Of a DNA stretch of 64,000 nt, positions 1 to 16,589 are shown one piece after another (position 1 is the stretch's first letter; each line of letters begins with the position of its first letter). The position numbers and the translations under genes were made by a program. Source of the DNA: Diplosphaera chodatii (taxonomy: Eukaryota > Chlorophyta > Trebouxiophyceae > Prasiolales > Stichococcaceae); contig JAALGY010000057.1 of assembly GCA_032358165.1 (NCBI GenBank), positions 806,001 through 870,000 on the forward strand. The letters are read 5' to 3'. Under the pieces are notes generated by a model. That model was not told the DNA's origin. It was given only the letters and a program-made list of their open reading frames with translations, and searched no databases.

Positions 1-78
1 AGCGGGTACAAGCAGGAGGCTTACAGCTTGCTCCTCTGGACCATCAAAGTTGCTCATCTGTGCCTGTTTCGAATGCAG

Positions 79-1325
79 GAGAGTACATGACGCTACCAGC
101 CAGCCAGTACTCGGTGCTAGATGCAAAGCGCATTGAGCGGATTGATGACGACACCTTCCGCTGCTACGTGGGTGGCATCTCCTTCCTCAACTTCAAGGTG
201 GGATTACGAAATCGCTTTCATGGCATCCCATATGCAACCGAAGGACCTTGTGATGTGGCGGTGGCAGTGTGGCGAGGCTGTGAGAGGATCGCAGGCTGCG
301 GTTGTGCTCAGGCTGCCGCCCGCGTGTGCAGGTTGAGCCGGTGTTGACGGTGTCGGTAGTTGTGGGGCGGCTGGGACCGACAGTCTCGCTGCTGCAGACC
401 AGGGTGGGCTGTTGAACCTGCCCAGCTGCCTGGCATGGCAAGTCAAAGTCACACGCCTGTCTCCTGGAGTGTGGCAGCTGGTCGCTACAGATGCATGGGC
501 CTGCCGATGGTCTCAGACTTGTGGGTGTGATGGTATTGAGCAGTTGGAGGGGTCTCGCGCGGTGCGCAACATCAGCGACCGCTTCACGGCGACCATGACC
601 AACAGAGTGGGTCGATCCAGCACTGCACAGTGGAGCAGAGGCTTGAAAATGTTGTCCTACAGCCAGAGAGATCAGCTTTGGGACACCCAGACGGGGATGT
701 GACAGAAAGCTGACCAGCTTTGGTATCACTGCAGGTGCGGTGGCGGGACGCGGCAGAGGACACCTCCGCTGATCAGCCGACCAGTTCAGAGGCCGGTAGC
801 GCTGCAGCAGTGGAGCAGCCAAGCACCGCCTCAGCCAATGGTGTGTCGGCCACCAACCCAGACAGCGGGCGGATGCGGCAGATCACCAGCGACACCGAGA
901 TCCAGGTGTGTGAATGTGATGGTGCGCAGCAAGACCTTGCAAGTTCGTCCACAATGCTGATGTCAAATTTTGCCCTGTGTGATCTTGGCATTGGTTGTCT
1001 GTGGCCTGCAGGTCACACTGCAGGTTCCCGGGTGGCTGCTGATATCAGAGAACGTCATCAGCCGCACCGGCAGCATGGTGAGCCCCGGTGGCAGCCAACA
1101 GTTTGACAACATGACCTTTTCCAAATGCCATTGCACACATGCCAGGCGCAACCAAGTCGTCCTTCCCATCAGGCGTTGATCCATGGGTGCCGCCGCACAC
1201 TACAGGTCATGCAGAAGGTGCTGAACACCATGGTGCCGCGCTTCCTGGCCCAGCTGGCCGCCGACTACGAGCTGTGGGCCGCCGGCGACGACTCCCGCAA
1301 GCCCATCGGCACCGGGCAGCTGTAA
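79..1325 (+). CDS. DUF1997 family protein, 3' part
   Basis: This is the C-terminal part of a DUF1997 protein, a family of unknown function found in cyanobacteria, algae and plant plastids. The 5' exons lie left of the window. Exons are about 79-197, 332-403, 544-606, 735-905, 1012-1077 and 1206-1325, all joined in phase 0. The family signature is clear: LPASQYSVLDAKRIERIDDD followed by TFRCYV, then VEPVLTVS, LEGSRAV, a VTLQVPGWLLI strand and the terminal VLNTMVPRFLAQLAADYELW helix. A serine- and alanine-rich insert of about 50 residues, rich in predicted-disorder residues, sits in the 735-905 exon and is not part of the usual domain. The fold is thought to be START/SRPBCC-like, so lipid or pigment binding is possible, but that is inference. 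The stop is TAA at 1323-1325. Confidence 0.85.
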
Positions 1326-1999
1326 CGCCCTGATCTGGGTCAGCATGAACGCCTGATAAGCATAGAATATCCGCATCAGGGTGGGCGTCAAGCAGGTTGT
1401 CGGCAGTGGCTTGACGTGGTGGAGGCGCAAGGAACACACCTCGCATGCGGCTGCGGTGCGGCACGCCACGCCAGGGTTACTTCTGCTACTACTTTGATTG
1501 CTGGGGTGCATGGCACTGCTGCTGTGGGAGGAACCTGACCTCAGCTGTATGCTGGCGTCTCAGCAGGACAGAAAGAGACAGTCGGCTCGAACAACTCCAG
1601 TACACAGTTGTGGCGCTGTAACAACATGTGTCAAGTTTTGCGCTTTGATCCTTGTTGTTGCACCGGTTGGCGGCGTTACAGCATGGAGCTTGACACGAAT
1701 GGACATTCAAATTAGATAAGCAGCAGGCGTCAATCGTATTGCGTCAATGTTGTACAGATGCAAGTTGTGTGGGCAGATCACGCGGTCATGATCTGCAGAT
1801 CAAGCATATCGTCACCTTGTGGTTCCTCAGCGCCACTACAGACTGGTGCCATTCTGCAGTTTGCATTTGAGCGCTTCTGCACATCGAGCGCGCCTGACTC
1901 CGTGGCAAATCTCCAAGCCAACATGATGTTCACGCATTGCATTGCCAGTTGCCATCCTGTCTGAATGCCATGCACTGTGAAATGGCGTGCGGCTGATTC
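1326..1999. other. intergenic, no gene seen
   Basis: This is spacer between the DUF1997 gene and ICMT, both on the plus strand. It holds the 3' UTR of the former, with a CTGTAAC candidate poly(A) signal near 1617, and the promoter and 5' UTR of the latter. I see no coding exon with a matching splice frame, although an upstream non-coding exon of ICMT cannot be excluded. Confidence 0.4.
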
Positions 2000-3128
2000 A
2001 TGCCGGCATTGCCCATCTTCGTTGCGCTGCTGGTCTGCTTTCACTGTTCAGAGTTTTTCCTCGCTTTCGTGTACCAGCGAAATGAGCTGTCGTTCAGCTG
2101 TGAGTTGCAGAAAGCATCTGCGAGGCCCGCCTCACGTCCTGCAACTGGCACAGTGCCGCTATGCATGCTGTGCTGCGTACATCCAAGTTCGCCATGTACA
2201 CGAGTCTGTTCCACGCATAGTTGTACATCTACTTATGCTAACCAGAGCCCCGTTCTGTGTGCAGCGACGCTTTTAAGCCGCGGCTATGCCGCCGCAATGT
2301 CAGCCGCGGTGCTGGAGCATGCTGTGGAGCAGCACTTCCTGCCGCAGCTCAAGGCCTCACCTGCCGCGAGTGTGAGCTGACAACATCAACCGCCTCTGAG
2401 CAAAATGCTTGCAATGGTATAGCATACTTGCGCTGGCTGCACAGCGTCCATGCGGGCATCTACAGGGTTGAGAGTGCACGCGGCTTCCACAACACGGCAG
2501 GTCATCAGCGGTGCGGGTCTGGTGATGGCGCTGGGTGGGGAGGCGCTGCGCAAGGCGGCCATCCTGACGGCGCGACAGAACTTCACACATTTGATTGCAT
2601 TTGAGAAACGGCAACAGCACCAACTGGTGACGTCAGGGGTAGGCAGCTTGGCTATCTGCCACTATCCTAGCGTATGTTGTTCCGATGTGTCCTGCACAGC
2701 CACGTAGACTGAGGCCGCCTTGTAAATGTACTCAGATGTCAGCCTGCACAGCTCCTCTTCATTATTCACACAGGTGTACGGCTGGGTGCGTCATCCAGGG
2801 TACCTGGGCTTTGCTCTGTGGGCCATCGGCACCCAGCTGCTGCTGGTCAACCCCACGTGCTGCTGTGTGTTCGCTGCTGTGGTAAGTGTTGGGCTGAATA
2901 CATGCCTATCTTTCGTCAGCACCTCAGTATTTGTGCTGCATGGCTACTGCACGCAGTGAAGCAAAAGGAAGGGGGGGTAGTAAAGGGGTGTTTGCCTGCT
3001 CGGCTCAGGTGTGGGTGTTCTTCCGCCGCCGCATTCCAATCGAGGAGCAGCAACTCGTCCGTTTCTTTGGAGAGGCATACACTAGCTACCAACACAGTGT
3101 TTTCTGCGGCATTCCGTTCGTTACTTAA
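2000..3128 (+). CDS. ICMT: protein-S-isoprenylcysteine O-methyltransferase
   Basis: ICMT (STE14 type) carboxyl-methylates the C-terminal prenylcysteine of CAAX proteins in the ER membrane, using S-adenosylmethionine. Five exons (2000-2099, 2265-2371, 2501-2638, 2774-2881, 3009-3128) join in frame to 190 residues, close to the roughly 197 of plant ICMT. Membrane helices are visible near the N-terminus (LPIFVALLVCFHCSEFFLAF) and in the second and third exons. The family motifs are TARQNFTHLIAFEKR, the catalytic-region VRHPGYLGFALWAIGTQ and the C-terminal RRRIPIEEQQLVRFFG followed by GIPFV. The ATG at 2000 is the first Met in the exon and gives the expected length. The stop is TAA. The gene is complete, with no oddities. 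Confidence 0.95.
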
Positions 3129-3610
3129 ATCCTCAGAATGTATACTCTGGTTGCCTACAAATAAGGGCCAAGATGCCGTGCTTGCACCATATATTGTCGA
3201 TGCTTACACTGGTGCACCTTGCAGAAACTTCCTGCAATGCTTCCCTCTGTACTCCAAGCAAATGCGACCTGATCCTGTGGGCTTGCTCCGTCTATGACCT
3301 GAGTAATCCTGAAACAATACATGCCAAGAACAGCCTCACCCCATAGCGCAAAGATGTGTAAGGTTGGACAGACGCCTTTGTGACAGTCATATTTGAAGCG
3401 TGGGCTACAAGCATCAGTTGGCCGGACGACCCTCAGCTGCATCCTCATCTGCTTGGGCCAGGCGCAGCCGCTGCAACAGGGTAGCTTGTTGGTAGGCAGC
3501 TGCCAATACGCTCATAGTCGCCAGGTGGCTACTGCTGCTCCACCGATTGCGTGCACTGCAGCTGTGTTGTGTGGCTTGCCGCCTGCTGAGGATCCCGCTC
3601 GACGCGGCGC
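3129..3610. other. convergent 3' intergenic region
   Basis: Spacer between the 3' ends of ICMT (+) and the helicase (-). A GTGTAAG poly(A)-like signal lies near 3355 on the plus strand. No coding exon is supported. Confidence 0.4.
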
Positions 3611-8694
<5,084 letters not shown>

Positions 8695-9109
8695 GCTGAA
8701 ATTTGACTGCAGCCGTCCACTGCCAAGTTTCGTCCGCTGCCTGCCTGGCCCCGCTTCAGTTGACAACGGCTTCCACGACACCTGGTGCTATCACCAGAAA
8801 TTCACCAATTGCGTGCTGGGGCAAAACAGGCAAGACTGCAGGCGCCGAAGTCTGCAAAGTTCTTGTGAAGCACGAGGGGGCACTAGCGCCAATGTACAGT
8901 AAACTCACCTCGTTACGCATCTTCAGAGCGATCAGCAAGCACGACCCATGCGGCGTAACACATGTGCACTTCTTCGTCTGCATGTGGAACGTGTAGCTGT
9001 TTAAATGAGGTTTACCCTTGACCCATTTATTCTGCGCCATTCCTTCAGTCGCGCATCTCATAGGACATTTTGACATTGCAGCAGGTTTGAGTGGCACAGG
9101 CACGACGAC
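8695..9109. promoter_or_regulatory. shared upstream region, helicase / WW protein
   Basis: About 415 bp between divergent start codons of the helicase (-) and the acidic WW-motif gene (+). It must hold both promoters and 5' UTRs. I see no TATA box at a convincing distance. The inference rests on gene orientation only. Confidence 0.35.
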
Positions 9110-11175
9110 ATGCGTGCTGCTGTTGCTGCTGTTGTATTAGTATCGTGCTTTGCGTGCACTCCGGTCCTTCGCGCCCAGACAGATGACCTGCCGAGGCCGC
9201 AGGGCAGACCGCCAGCTGATGAAAGCGATACAGATCTGCCGCCATATCCGGAGCATGCGCCTCCACGGCCTTCTGGAGCCGACTTGAATGATCAGGACCA
9301 CTTCTGGTGCGCGTCGTCCAGCGCGTTGGTCTTGTACATCATTTGCACCCCGTGGTAATCGTGGTTCCATGCATGTTTCATCAGTGGCAATGAAGCAATC
9401 CACATCCTCAGTTTGTGACACCTGCAGGCTTAATGATAATGACGGCAAGCAGCAGTGGGAGGACCCCACATATGTGATAACAGATGGTGCGCCAGTGGGC
9501 TGACGGTGGCTTGAATGATCTGCAGCATGCGAACACAGTCTCGACGCAACAGTGTCAGTGCCATGCCTCGACAGCAATCAAGCGCTTGCTAACACGGCAT
9601 TCGGCATGCAGAGGATGGCAACGAGACGTATCGTGACCCGGCAACGGGACAGCCAACAGACACCAGGCCTGCAGAGGCGGCGTGGCTCAGCCTGTGGGAC
9701 GATGAATATGAGCATGAATACTTCTTCAACGAAGTAACCAACGTGAGCTTGAGCTGGCCTATCAGGCATTCGCACGGACGTCTGCTATGTACAGCTATAT
9801 TGACCGCACGCACATGGTGGTCATGCATGTGAGCTGCCAGTGTGCCCTTTTGCATACGACTGCAATGCTCAGCACATCAAGCTGACTTGCACAACGCGCC
9901 GTAAACCTGCCCGTGCAGGAGTCTTCATGGACAGTGCCGTACAGCTTTGCGTGGCACAAGGTGTGGATCGATGAGAACGGCACCGTGGTGCCGCACGATG
10001 ACATCGGCCTCGAAGACGGCGAGACATTCGAGGACGGTGAGATGTGCCACATGACGTCTGTCTCCTGTTGTATATAAGTGCCACCGTATGTCCTGAAGCA
10101 TCACACAACAGTATAAAGTCGCTTCCAGACTGGACCTACAGCTGGCGACAGCAGGAGACTGAGAGACCACAGCGCCAAAGGTCGTCAACACGGCACCGGC
10201 TGCGTACGCAGGCGAGTATTCGGGGCAGGAGCCAGACGGCGAGGGGGAGGAGGGGGAGCTGCCTGAGTGGGACCCCAGCGGCAGCTATGAGGAGGACGGC
10301 GACGGGCAGTGGGAGGTCATCGACGGGGAGGACCCCGACGCGGATCTGCCGCCCACAGAGGAGGAGCTGGGAGAGGCGGAGCTCTTGCGACAAGGTGTGA
10401 GGCCCAGCAGTGTCTTGCATGGCACGCACCTCTGCTTTTGTCCTGCCGTGCCTGCCGTGTTGTGCTGACGACATGAGCAGCGTCAAGCTCATTCCTTAGT
10501 CCAAGTGATCAGCCGGATGTCTGCATTTGGAGGCGGTTGTTCACCTCGATGACGCGCATGCATGTGTGCCTGCAGCAGAAGAAGAGGAGGCCAGTGCCAT
10601 GCATGCTGAAGCGGATCAGGGTGGAGATGTCGGGGAGCTCTGACATGCACAGCGTGCTCTCGGTCAGTGAAGTGTGTTTTTGGCTATAGGCTGTCACTAG
10701 TGTGCAGACAAAACTTGGAACATGCAGTACTGCGGTACACGGTTGTGTGGAAGTTTTACACGCCAACCATATTGTTTGACACGCCAACCTGGCTGCACTT
10801 GATATCACTCCAGATGATGAAGCGGCGAAATTCCAGCTGTCCGAGCCTGACTCGCCAAACACTCTACTGCCAATTGCCCCTGGAGAGCTCACATGTCAGC
10901 TGGTAGAGCTACATCACATGCCAGTCCTGCACTACGTCCCAAGGAGAAGCCGGCAGCTCATCGCCTGCACACGAATTAGTCGCTGTACTCCTCTGGTGGC
11001 CCTGCAAGCGGCTGCGCTGCTGGCCTATCGATGCCTGCTGCTGCCGATGGTGCTGCTGCTGCCGCTGCTGCTGCTGGGTGACCGTTTGCTGCCACCTCTC
11101 GACTTCTCTCGCCTGATTTCTCCCCCGCCGTGTCCTTCGCTGCTGCCTGCAGTTCCGACGCTGCGGGTGCGCTGA
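9110..11175 (+). CDS. secreted acidic protein with WW-like motifs
   Basis: I do not recognise a named family. Seven exons (9110-9306, 9428-9486, 9612-9742, 9919-10036, 10173-10394, 10576-10620, 10814-11175) join in frame to about 377 residues. The N-terminus is a signal peptide (MRAAVAAVVLVSCFACTPVL). Two WW-like units follow: FWLNDNDGKQQWEDPTY, and YEHEYFFNEVTN continuing across a splice into ESSWTVPYSFAW; both keep the aromatic strand and the Trp-x-x-Pro end. The rest is Asp/Glu/Gly-rich (for example DPDADLPPTEEELGEAE), suggesting an acidic, possibly Ca-binding, extracellular or ER-lumen protein; that is inference. The 3' end is uncertain: the last reading frame stays open to TGA at 11173-11175 and would end in a Leu-rich stretch antisense to TrmA, so the true end may be near 10900. 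Confidence 0.6.
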
Positions 11176-14100
11176 CACCTAGTTTCCGCTGCAGGAAGGC
11201 GCCGCACTCCAGGTGCTCGGTGCCCGGGAACTGGTCGAAGATTGCAAAGCGCCTGCAGTCAGATCATGACATGGTGACCGCTGCTGGAACAGCTGGCCAC
11301 CTCAACTTTGCCGTGTGTTCAGCACCATGCTGAGTTGGGGCTCGCCCGCCAATGCGAACCCTCAACGATCTGAAGATGCCTCAGTAGCGAAGGTCAAGCT
11401 GGCCTTGTGTTTCCGAAAGGTTGCATAATAGAATGCAATGTTCAAGGTTCACATAGGTTAGGTGGGGCGGAGGAGCCGGTGAGCAGGCACCTGATGTCGT
11501 GGGTGTCCTTGACCTCACGCAGGTTGGCGACCAGCGTGTTGGGGTTGCAGCTGATGTAAACAACCGTGGGGAAGTGCTTCAGCAGCTGCACCGTCTCGTC
11601 GTCCAGGCCAGCCCTATGTCGCAGGGAGCACAGCATCAGCAGCCATGGGCTGGTCAGCAAAGCCATGCAACTTGTCGAAATCAGGCCGCTATGGCAGCAT
11701 TCGAACTTAACAGCTGCTGTCGTGCAGATGACAGCGCATCGTGTCAAGCAGCGAACGTGTTGCAGCGTGTACGTGGCTTGCTTTGATGTCTCGCATCATC
11801 CGATATGCATGCAATCCAGCTGAGGTGCAAGGACTGCAAGCGTGGCGGCAACAACATACGACTTCATGCTCCCCTTAACATTTCAGCAGCAGACCTAGGT
11901 GGGTCGACAAGCAGCGTCTGCAGGTCCACATCCGACCAGTCGAGTCCTGTATGGCATACAAAGCACTTGCTGCTGCATGGAGTCACACGAGCTGGCCTGT
12001 CCAGAGTTGTGAGAACGCAACCTGAAGCATCGGAGTGCAGCAGCGACGGACGCCATAATGACCAGTTAGGTGACCGACCTTCAAGCCGCTTCATTTGCCG
12101 CTTGGTGCGCCATGCCTCTGTGAACTCCTCTGACGACATGCGCGCCACCATTACATTCTCAACCCCATTGGCCTGCATGAACACAAGACCTGGTCGACTG
12201 TAGGCAGTTTGGACACAAGGACGTGGGCCACACAGCAACAATGTTTATTACGATGCAGAAGCTTTGGTGGATGCGGCAGCACCACGAGGGAGCACACCCC
12301 GCAAATTGCACCTTGATGTTGTGATGCGCTGTTTCCACCGACGCCTTTGAGACCTCTGTGGCAATGACGCGCCTGTGTGAAGCATTTGGCAAAGCATGTC
12401 GTCTCGAGGCCGACGACATGGTGCATGTCTGCAACTGGAGCTCAGCCAGGCATGTCGGGGGTCCAGATGATCATTGTGCGTACCTGAAGTTCGCAGCCAG
12501 CGGGATGGTAAAGTTGGCGTTGCCACAGTACAGCTCCAGCAGGTCGGCTGCCTGGCTGCCGGCTGTCGCGACGCGGGCCCAGCCCAGCATGTGCTGGCAC
12601 ATGGTCCCATTCGGCTGCGAGAATGCCCCCTCGACCTACAGGCCCACAGCCGGTCTCTCGCACAGCTTAGTAAATGCACAAGACATGGAGCTTGAAGCAC
12701 CGCTTGGATAGTGTTTCACAATGATGCCAGATGGCAGCAGGATGGCAGAGGACGGTGCCCAATCATGATGAGTGGTGCACCTGCCGGAAGGTGTACTGCT
12801 GGCCATGCACAATGAGCTGCTCCGTCACATAGCTGCAGTCCAGCTCCAGCTTCCGCTTGCGGCTGCGACCGATGACCGTGACCTCCTCTGTCCTGCAGGA
12901 TGGTGCCTGCAAGCACGACCACCAATACACACTCAGTCGTGTGATGCAGTAGATTGACGGAAGCAGGAAGCCTACCGCATCATGCCATCAGTCTCCTACA
13001 TTGGTAGCCTGAACATGGCGTGCGCCAGTTGCGACTGTTGAGCGTGCCACGCGCCTGTGCCAGGTATGTTCGCAGCCCCTTGGCGGCCTCCTCCCAGGCC
13101 GCATCAAGTGGCCTGTGGTACACCAGCGTCACCTGCAGCCATCGGCATTCGGGCAGCTCAAGTGATTATAACTTCCGTAAAAAGAGCACAGAGCTTGGAG
13201 GCATGCGGCGCATGGGATTAGGTCTGTGGCTTGGCGCCAACAGTTTAACATGTGCTTGACGACAGCAGCGCACCATGGCCTCGCCGCTGAGCGTGGTGTG
13301 GAAGTTTGCCTGGTATAGCTTTTGCCGCAGCGCCGTATTCTGTGGGCAACACGCACACCCATGACTGATACCATAGGATCTACCATTTTCGTCCTGTCTT
13401 TCAACACCAAGGGTACCAAGGATACACCAGGGAGAGCTGCGTCCACGCGCACAATTGGCAGCTTCACAGTGCACTGCCTGGCCAGGCGCCTAAGCTGTTC
13501 TGTTGTGTCTATTGCTCCACACACGTCACAATAGCATGCAACAGCAAGTGCCCACCTCTGCCACGCGCTGCATCAGCAGGCGCATGAGCTCATTCATGAG
13601 CACGCTGCCCCTTGGGAAGGCATCCACTCGCACCTGCCGTGGCCTGGCCTGACCCTCCTCCTGTGCGAGGAATAGTGACAATACGGCATACACACCATGG
13701 TTGCATGTTCGACACCGAGTGGAAGATGCGTCAACGTGCAGCGTTCCTGGCGATGTGGTACAACTCCCTCCTCAGCCAAATGCCTGCAGACTTGCAAAGT
13801 GTCGATGGCTGCTGTTGCATGCATCCTGCCTGCGCACCTTCTCAAACATAATGTAGTAGGTGTCCTCACCCTTGTGCCACACCCGGAACTCTGCCCTACA
13901 CGACAGCATGCCGATCAGTCAGCTGCGGGTCCACTGACAATAAGGTGGCAGCTGATGTGTCCAAGTCCAACAAGAAGACTGCACTTACCTCAAACGGTAG
14001 TGATCAGGCGCCGAGCGGAAGATCTCCATCTCGGGCAGCGTGAAATCAGTGAACAGCTCTCGCACGTGAGCCACCTTGGCTGACAGCTGCTGTTCGTAGG

Positions 14101-14488
14101 CGCTGCTTCCATCCACTGCATGGACTTCAGGGTCTGAAGGTGCCGCTGGAGGGGCGCCGTTGCCGGTAGCCGGCGCAGGTGCAGCGGTAACTGCGTCTGC
14201 ATCTGCATCTGCTGCCTCTTGTTGTGTCATGGAAGCTGCAGCATGAGCTGACGCTGCGAGCCTGGATCTGGAGGGAGTGCACCGCTGTTGCGCGCGCAAT
14301 GCTGGCTGGCTGGCGCACCTGCTCTGCTGAGGGCCGAGGCCCAGCTGCCGCTCGAGGATCTGCGTGCAGCTCAGCGTCTGGAGCAGGTGCGGTCCGGTGA
14401 GCGATCCAGAGGGCCTCAAGCCTACCTGGCGGGCGAACAGGTGGGACAGCAGGCTCTGCGCGCGGCTGCCAAGACACTGAACGCTCAT
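10976..14488 (-). CDS. trmA: bacterial-type tRNA (uracil-5-)-methyltransferase TrmA, organelle-targeted
   Basis: TrmA makes 5-methyluridine at position 54 of the tRNA T loop using S-adenosylmethionine. Twelve exons join exactly in phase to 549 residues. Motifs in order: [60 protein letters not shown], the SAM-binding [53 protein letters not shown], the catalytic-Cys motif [13 protein letters not shown] and [13 protein letters not shown]. This order and wording follow proteobacterial TrmA rather than the eukaryotic Trm2 or RlmD types. The first exon (13989-14488) adds a long Arg/Ser/Ala-rich leader, consistent with a plastid or mitochondrial transit peptide. After the domain an Ala-rich tail of about 60 residues runs to TAA at 10976-10978. 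The ATG at 14488 is the only good start of that exon. Confidence 0.96.
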
Positions 14489-14824
14489 GCGGCGGTGGTG
14501 GCGCAGCGGCTGGACGCACTTAGATTGTTGAGTATATTGGCTGCGGGGTCAACACGTTCAGTTGAAACGCTGACGATGTGTTGCTGCTTCAACAGCGACA
14601 AGGTTTTGGTGTGATCTTGGACCTGGCAGCTGAGCATGCTCAACATCCAACATGCACATGACAGGTTGTGGGCCCACTTGTCTGCACTCTGCATCTGCAG
14701 GAATTGCGTAGCGAAACAAGTTCTGCATAGATGGTGGCTTCGACTCCGTAATCACGTTTGCACAGTTCAAGTGGCGATCAAGCTGTTTAGCATATGCGAT
14801 CAACCCAAGCACTCAACCTCTACA
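14489..14824. promoter_or_regulatory. shared upstream region, TrmA / COQ9
   Basis: Only 336 bp separate the divergent ATG codons of TrmA and COQ9, both probably organelle-targeted. This is a likely bidirectional promoter. No specific element is recognisable, and the call is from geometry only. Confidence 0.4.
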
Positions 14825-16589
14825 ATGCTCAGAAGGCTGGCACAGCGACTGCACAGCCCATTGGCAAGCGTTGCCAAGGGGCCAAGACTTGCCAGTGCAG
14901 AGGTGCCTGCACACAGCAGTCAGTCTGCAGCAGCAGAAAGACACGCACACTCGACGGCATGGCATGAAGACATGCGCAGCGGCTGCATTGCTGCACCAGG
15001 CATGGTCGCCAATCCAGGCGCAGCTGCTACGACACTGCAAGCGCACAGTCAACCGCAGCGTCTGTTTGGCAGCAATCCTGAGTTCACAGCTGCTGGAGGC
15101 CTGCCGCCAATATTCACAGCGGGTCTAGATCCGCGTAAGGCAGCGGGCGCCGCTGGGCAAGCGGGTGCAGCACCTGCATCACAGCGGGGTGGAGCTGCAG
15201 AAACCGATGATAATGGCGGCGACTGGAGCGGCGATCTACGCGATGTGCTGGAGCGTGTCCAGGAAGCAGCGCTCAATCATGTGGTGCGTTCCAGTTGCTG
15301 CATCTGTTTTGAGCCAACATACACATTTCGAAACGCTGAGCTCATGAAATCGTCGCCCTGTCGATCAGATACTTCAGACACTTTGCTGGGCGTTATAAAG
15401 GGCGAATGAGGTGTTCGAACACATGTGCTACAGAAGGAGCACGGCTGGACGCATGCTGCTCTGGTGGCTGGCGCTCGGGACATTGGGGTCTCGCCTGCGA
15501 TTGCTGGTTCCCTGGAGAGAGGAGGCACCGATCTGGTTGAGGTGTGCCTCGCCTTCCGCACATGCTGGGTAGTAGGTGAACCCCTCCGCATGCATCGCCG
15601 GCGATGTGGTTGCTGCTGAACAACTGGATGCAACTTCGTTGCTGGCCGACAACTGCTGTGACTGGTCTGCGCAGTTCTTCGTGCGTCGCGGCAACGCTGC
15701 GCTGACGGAACGGAGCGCGGCAGAGCAAGAGTCTCTGGCGGTGCTGCCGCTGCAGCAGCGTCTGCACACGCTGTTGCGCTGGCGCCTTGAGATGCAGCAG
15801 CCCTATATTGGTGCGCAGCAAGTCCAACGGCAATATGTATCCTGGACTCCTGAAAAGCATCAGGGTACTCTGCGTCACCTTACGCAAGGGGATAAACTTT
15901 GGTGTGATTCAGTTCCATTGCAAGATGCACCAATGCGAGGGCATCATTTCCGCTGCCAGTCATGTGGCTTGCACCAGCTGCCCTGCCTTCCTCGCCCATC
16001 CGCCGCGTATCAACTGCTGAGCTGAGTGCGCTGGTCTGCAGACTCCTGGCCACAGGCGCTGGCGCTGCTGGCGGACCCGCGGGCTGCGCCCACGGCGCTG
16101 GCGCTGCTGAATGATGAGGTGGACACTGTGTGGCACGCAGCCGGGGACCGCTCATCCGACTTCAGCTGGTGTGAAAGCTGCTCTGTGCCATCGCAAATTC
16201 AGCCACTTGACGGACCTAAGTCAATCACGAGTGCAAGGTTACTCCTGTGCCTCAATCGAACGCACTCACGTACTCATGTGCCCCTGACATAATCAGGCTA
16301 TTGGCCCGGGCGGTCGGAGCTCATGCTTGCCATCTTTATCTGTGACGCAAGTCACATGATCAACACATGTAGGCACTCAAACCAAGGGCCCTTGACAGAA
16401 CGAGGCAGGAACGTGACTCGCGCCCTGCGCAGGTATGCAAAGCGGGCGGCGTTGGCAGGCGTCTATTCAGCAACGGAGCTGTACATGCTGACGGACTACT
16501 CGGCCGAGTATGTCGACACCTGGGACTACTTGGACAGGCGGCTGATGGACATGGTGTCCTTCAGCGAGACCTTTGGCATGCAGTTGTAG
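14825..16589 (+). CDS. COQ9: ubiquinone biosynthesis protein COQ9
   Basis: COQ9 is a lipid-binding subunit of the mitochondrial coenzyme Q synthesis complex that presents intermediates to COQ7. Five exons (14825-15283, 15434-15541, 15675-15810, 16042-16168, 16433-16589) join to 328 residues. The first exon carries a mitochondrial-type presequence (MLRRLAQRLHSPLASVAKG) and a low-complexity linker. The folded part shows the COQ9 hallmarks: KEHGWTHAALVAGARDIGVS, the RLHTLLRWRLEMQQPYIG helix, WPQALALLADP, NDEVDTVWHAAGDRSSDFSW, YAKRAALAGVYSATELYMLT and DTWDYLDRRL. These match the C-terminal COQ9 domain in order and spacing. It is transcribed away from TrmA. The gene is complete, ending at TAG 16587-16589. 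Confidence 0.95.

Noticed and set aside
193..822. 209-codon minus-strand frame
   Set aside because: It is antisense to DUF1997 exons and spans their introns; Pro/Ser/Thr-biased with no family features.
13370..13510. Minus-strand open block ([20 protein letters not shown]) inside TrmA
   Set aside because: The flanking TrmA exons join directly in phase as VAE to NTALRQKL, matching bacterial TrmA, so this block is intron.
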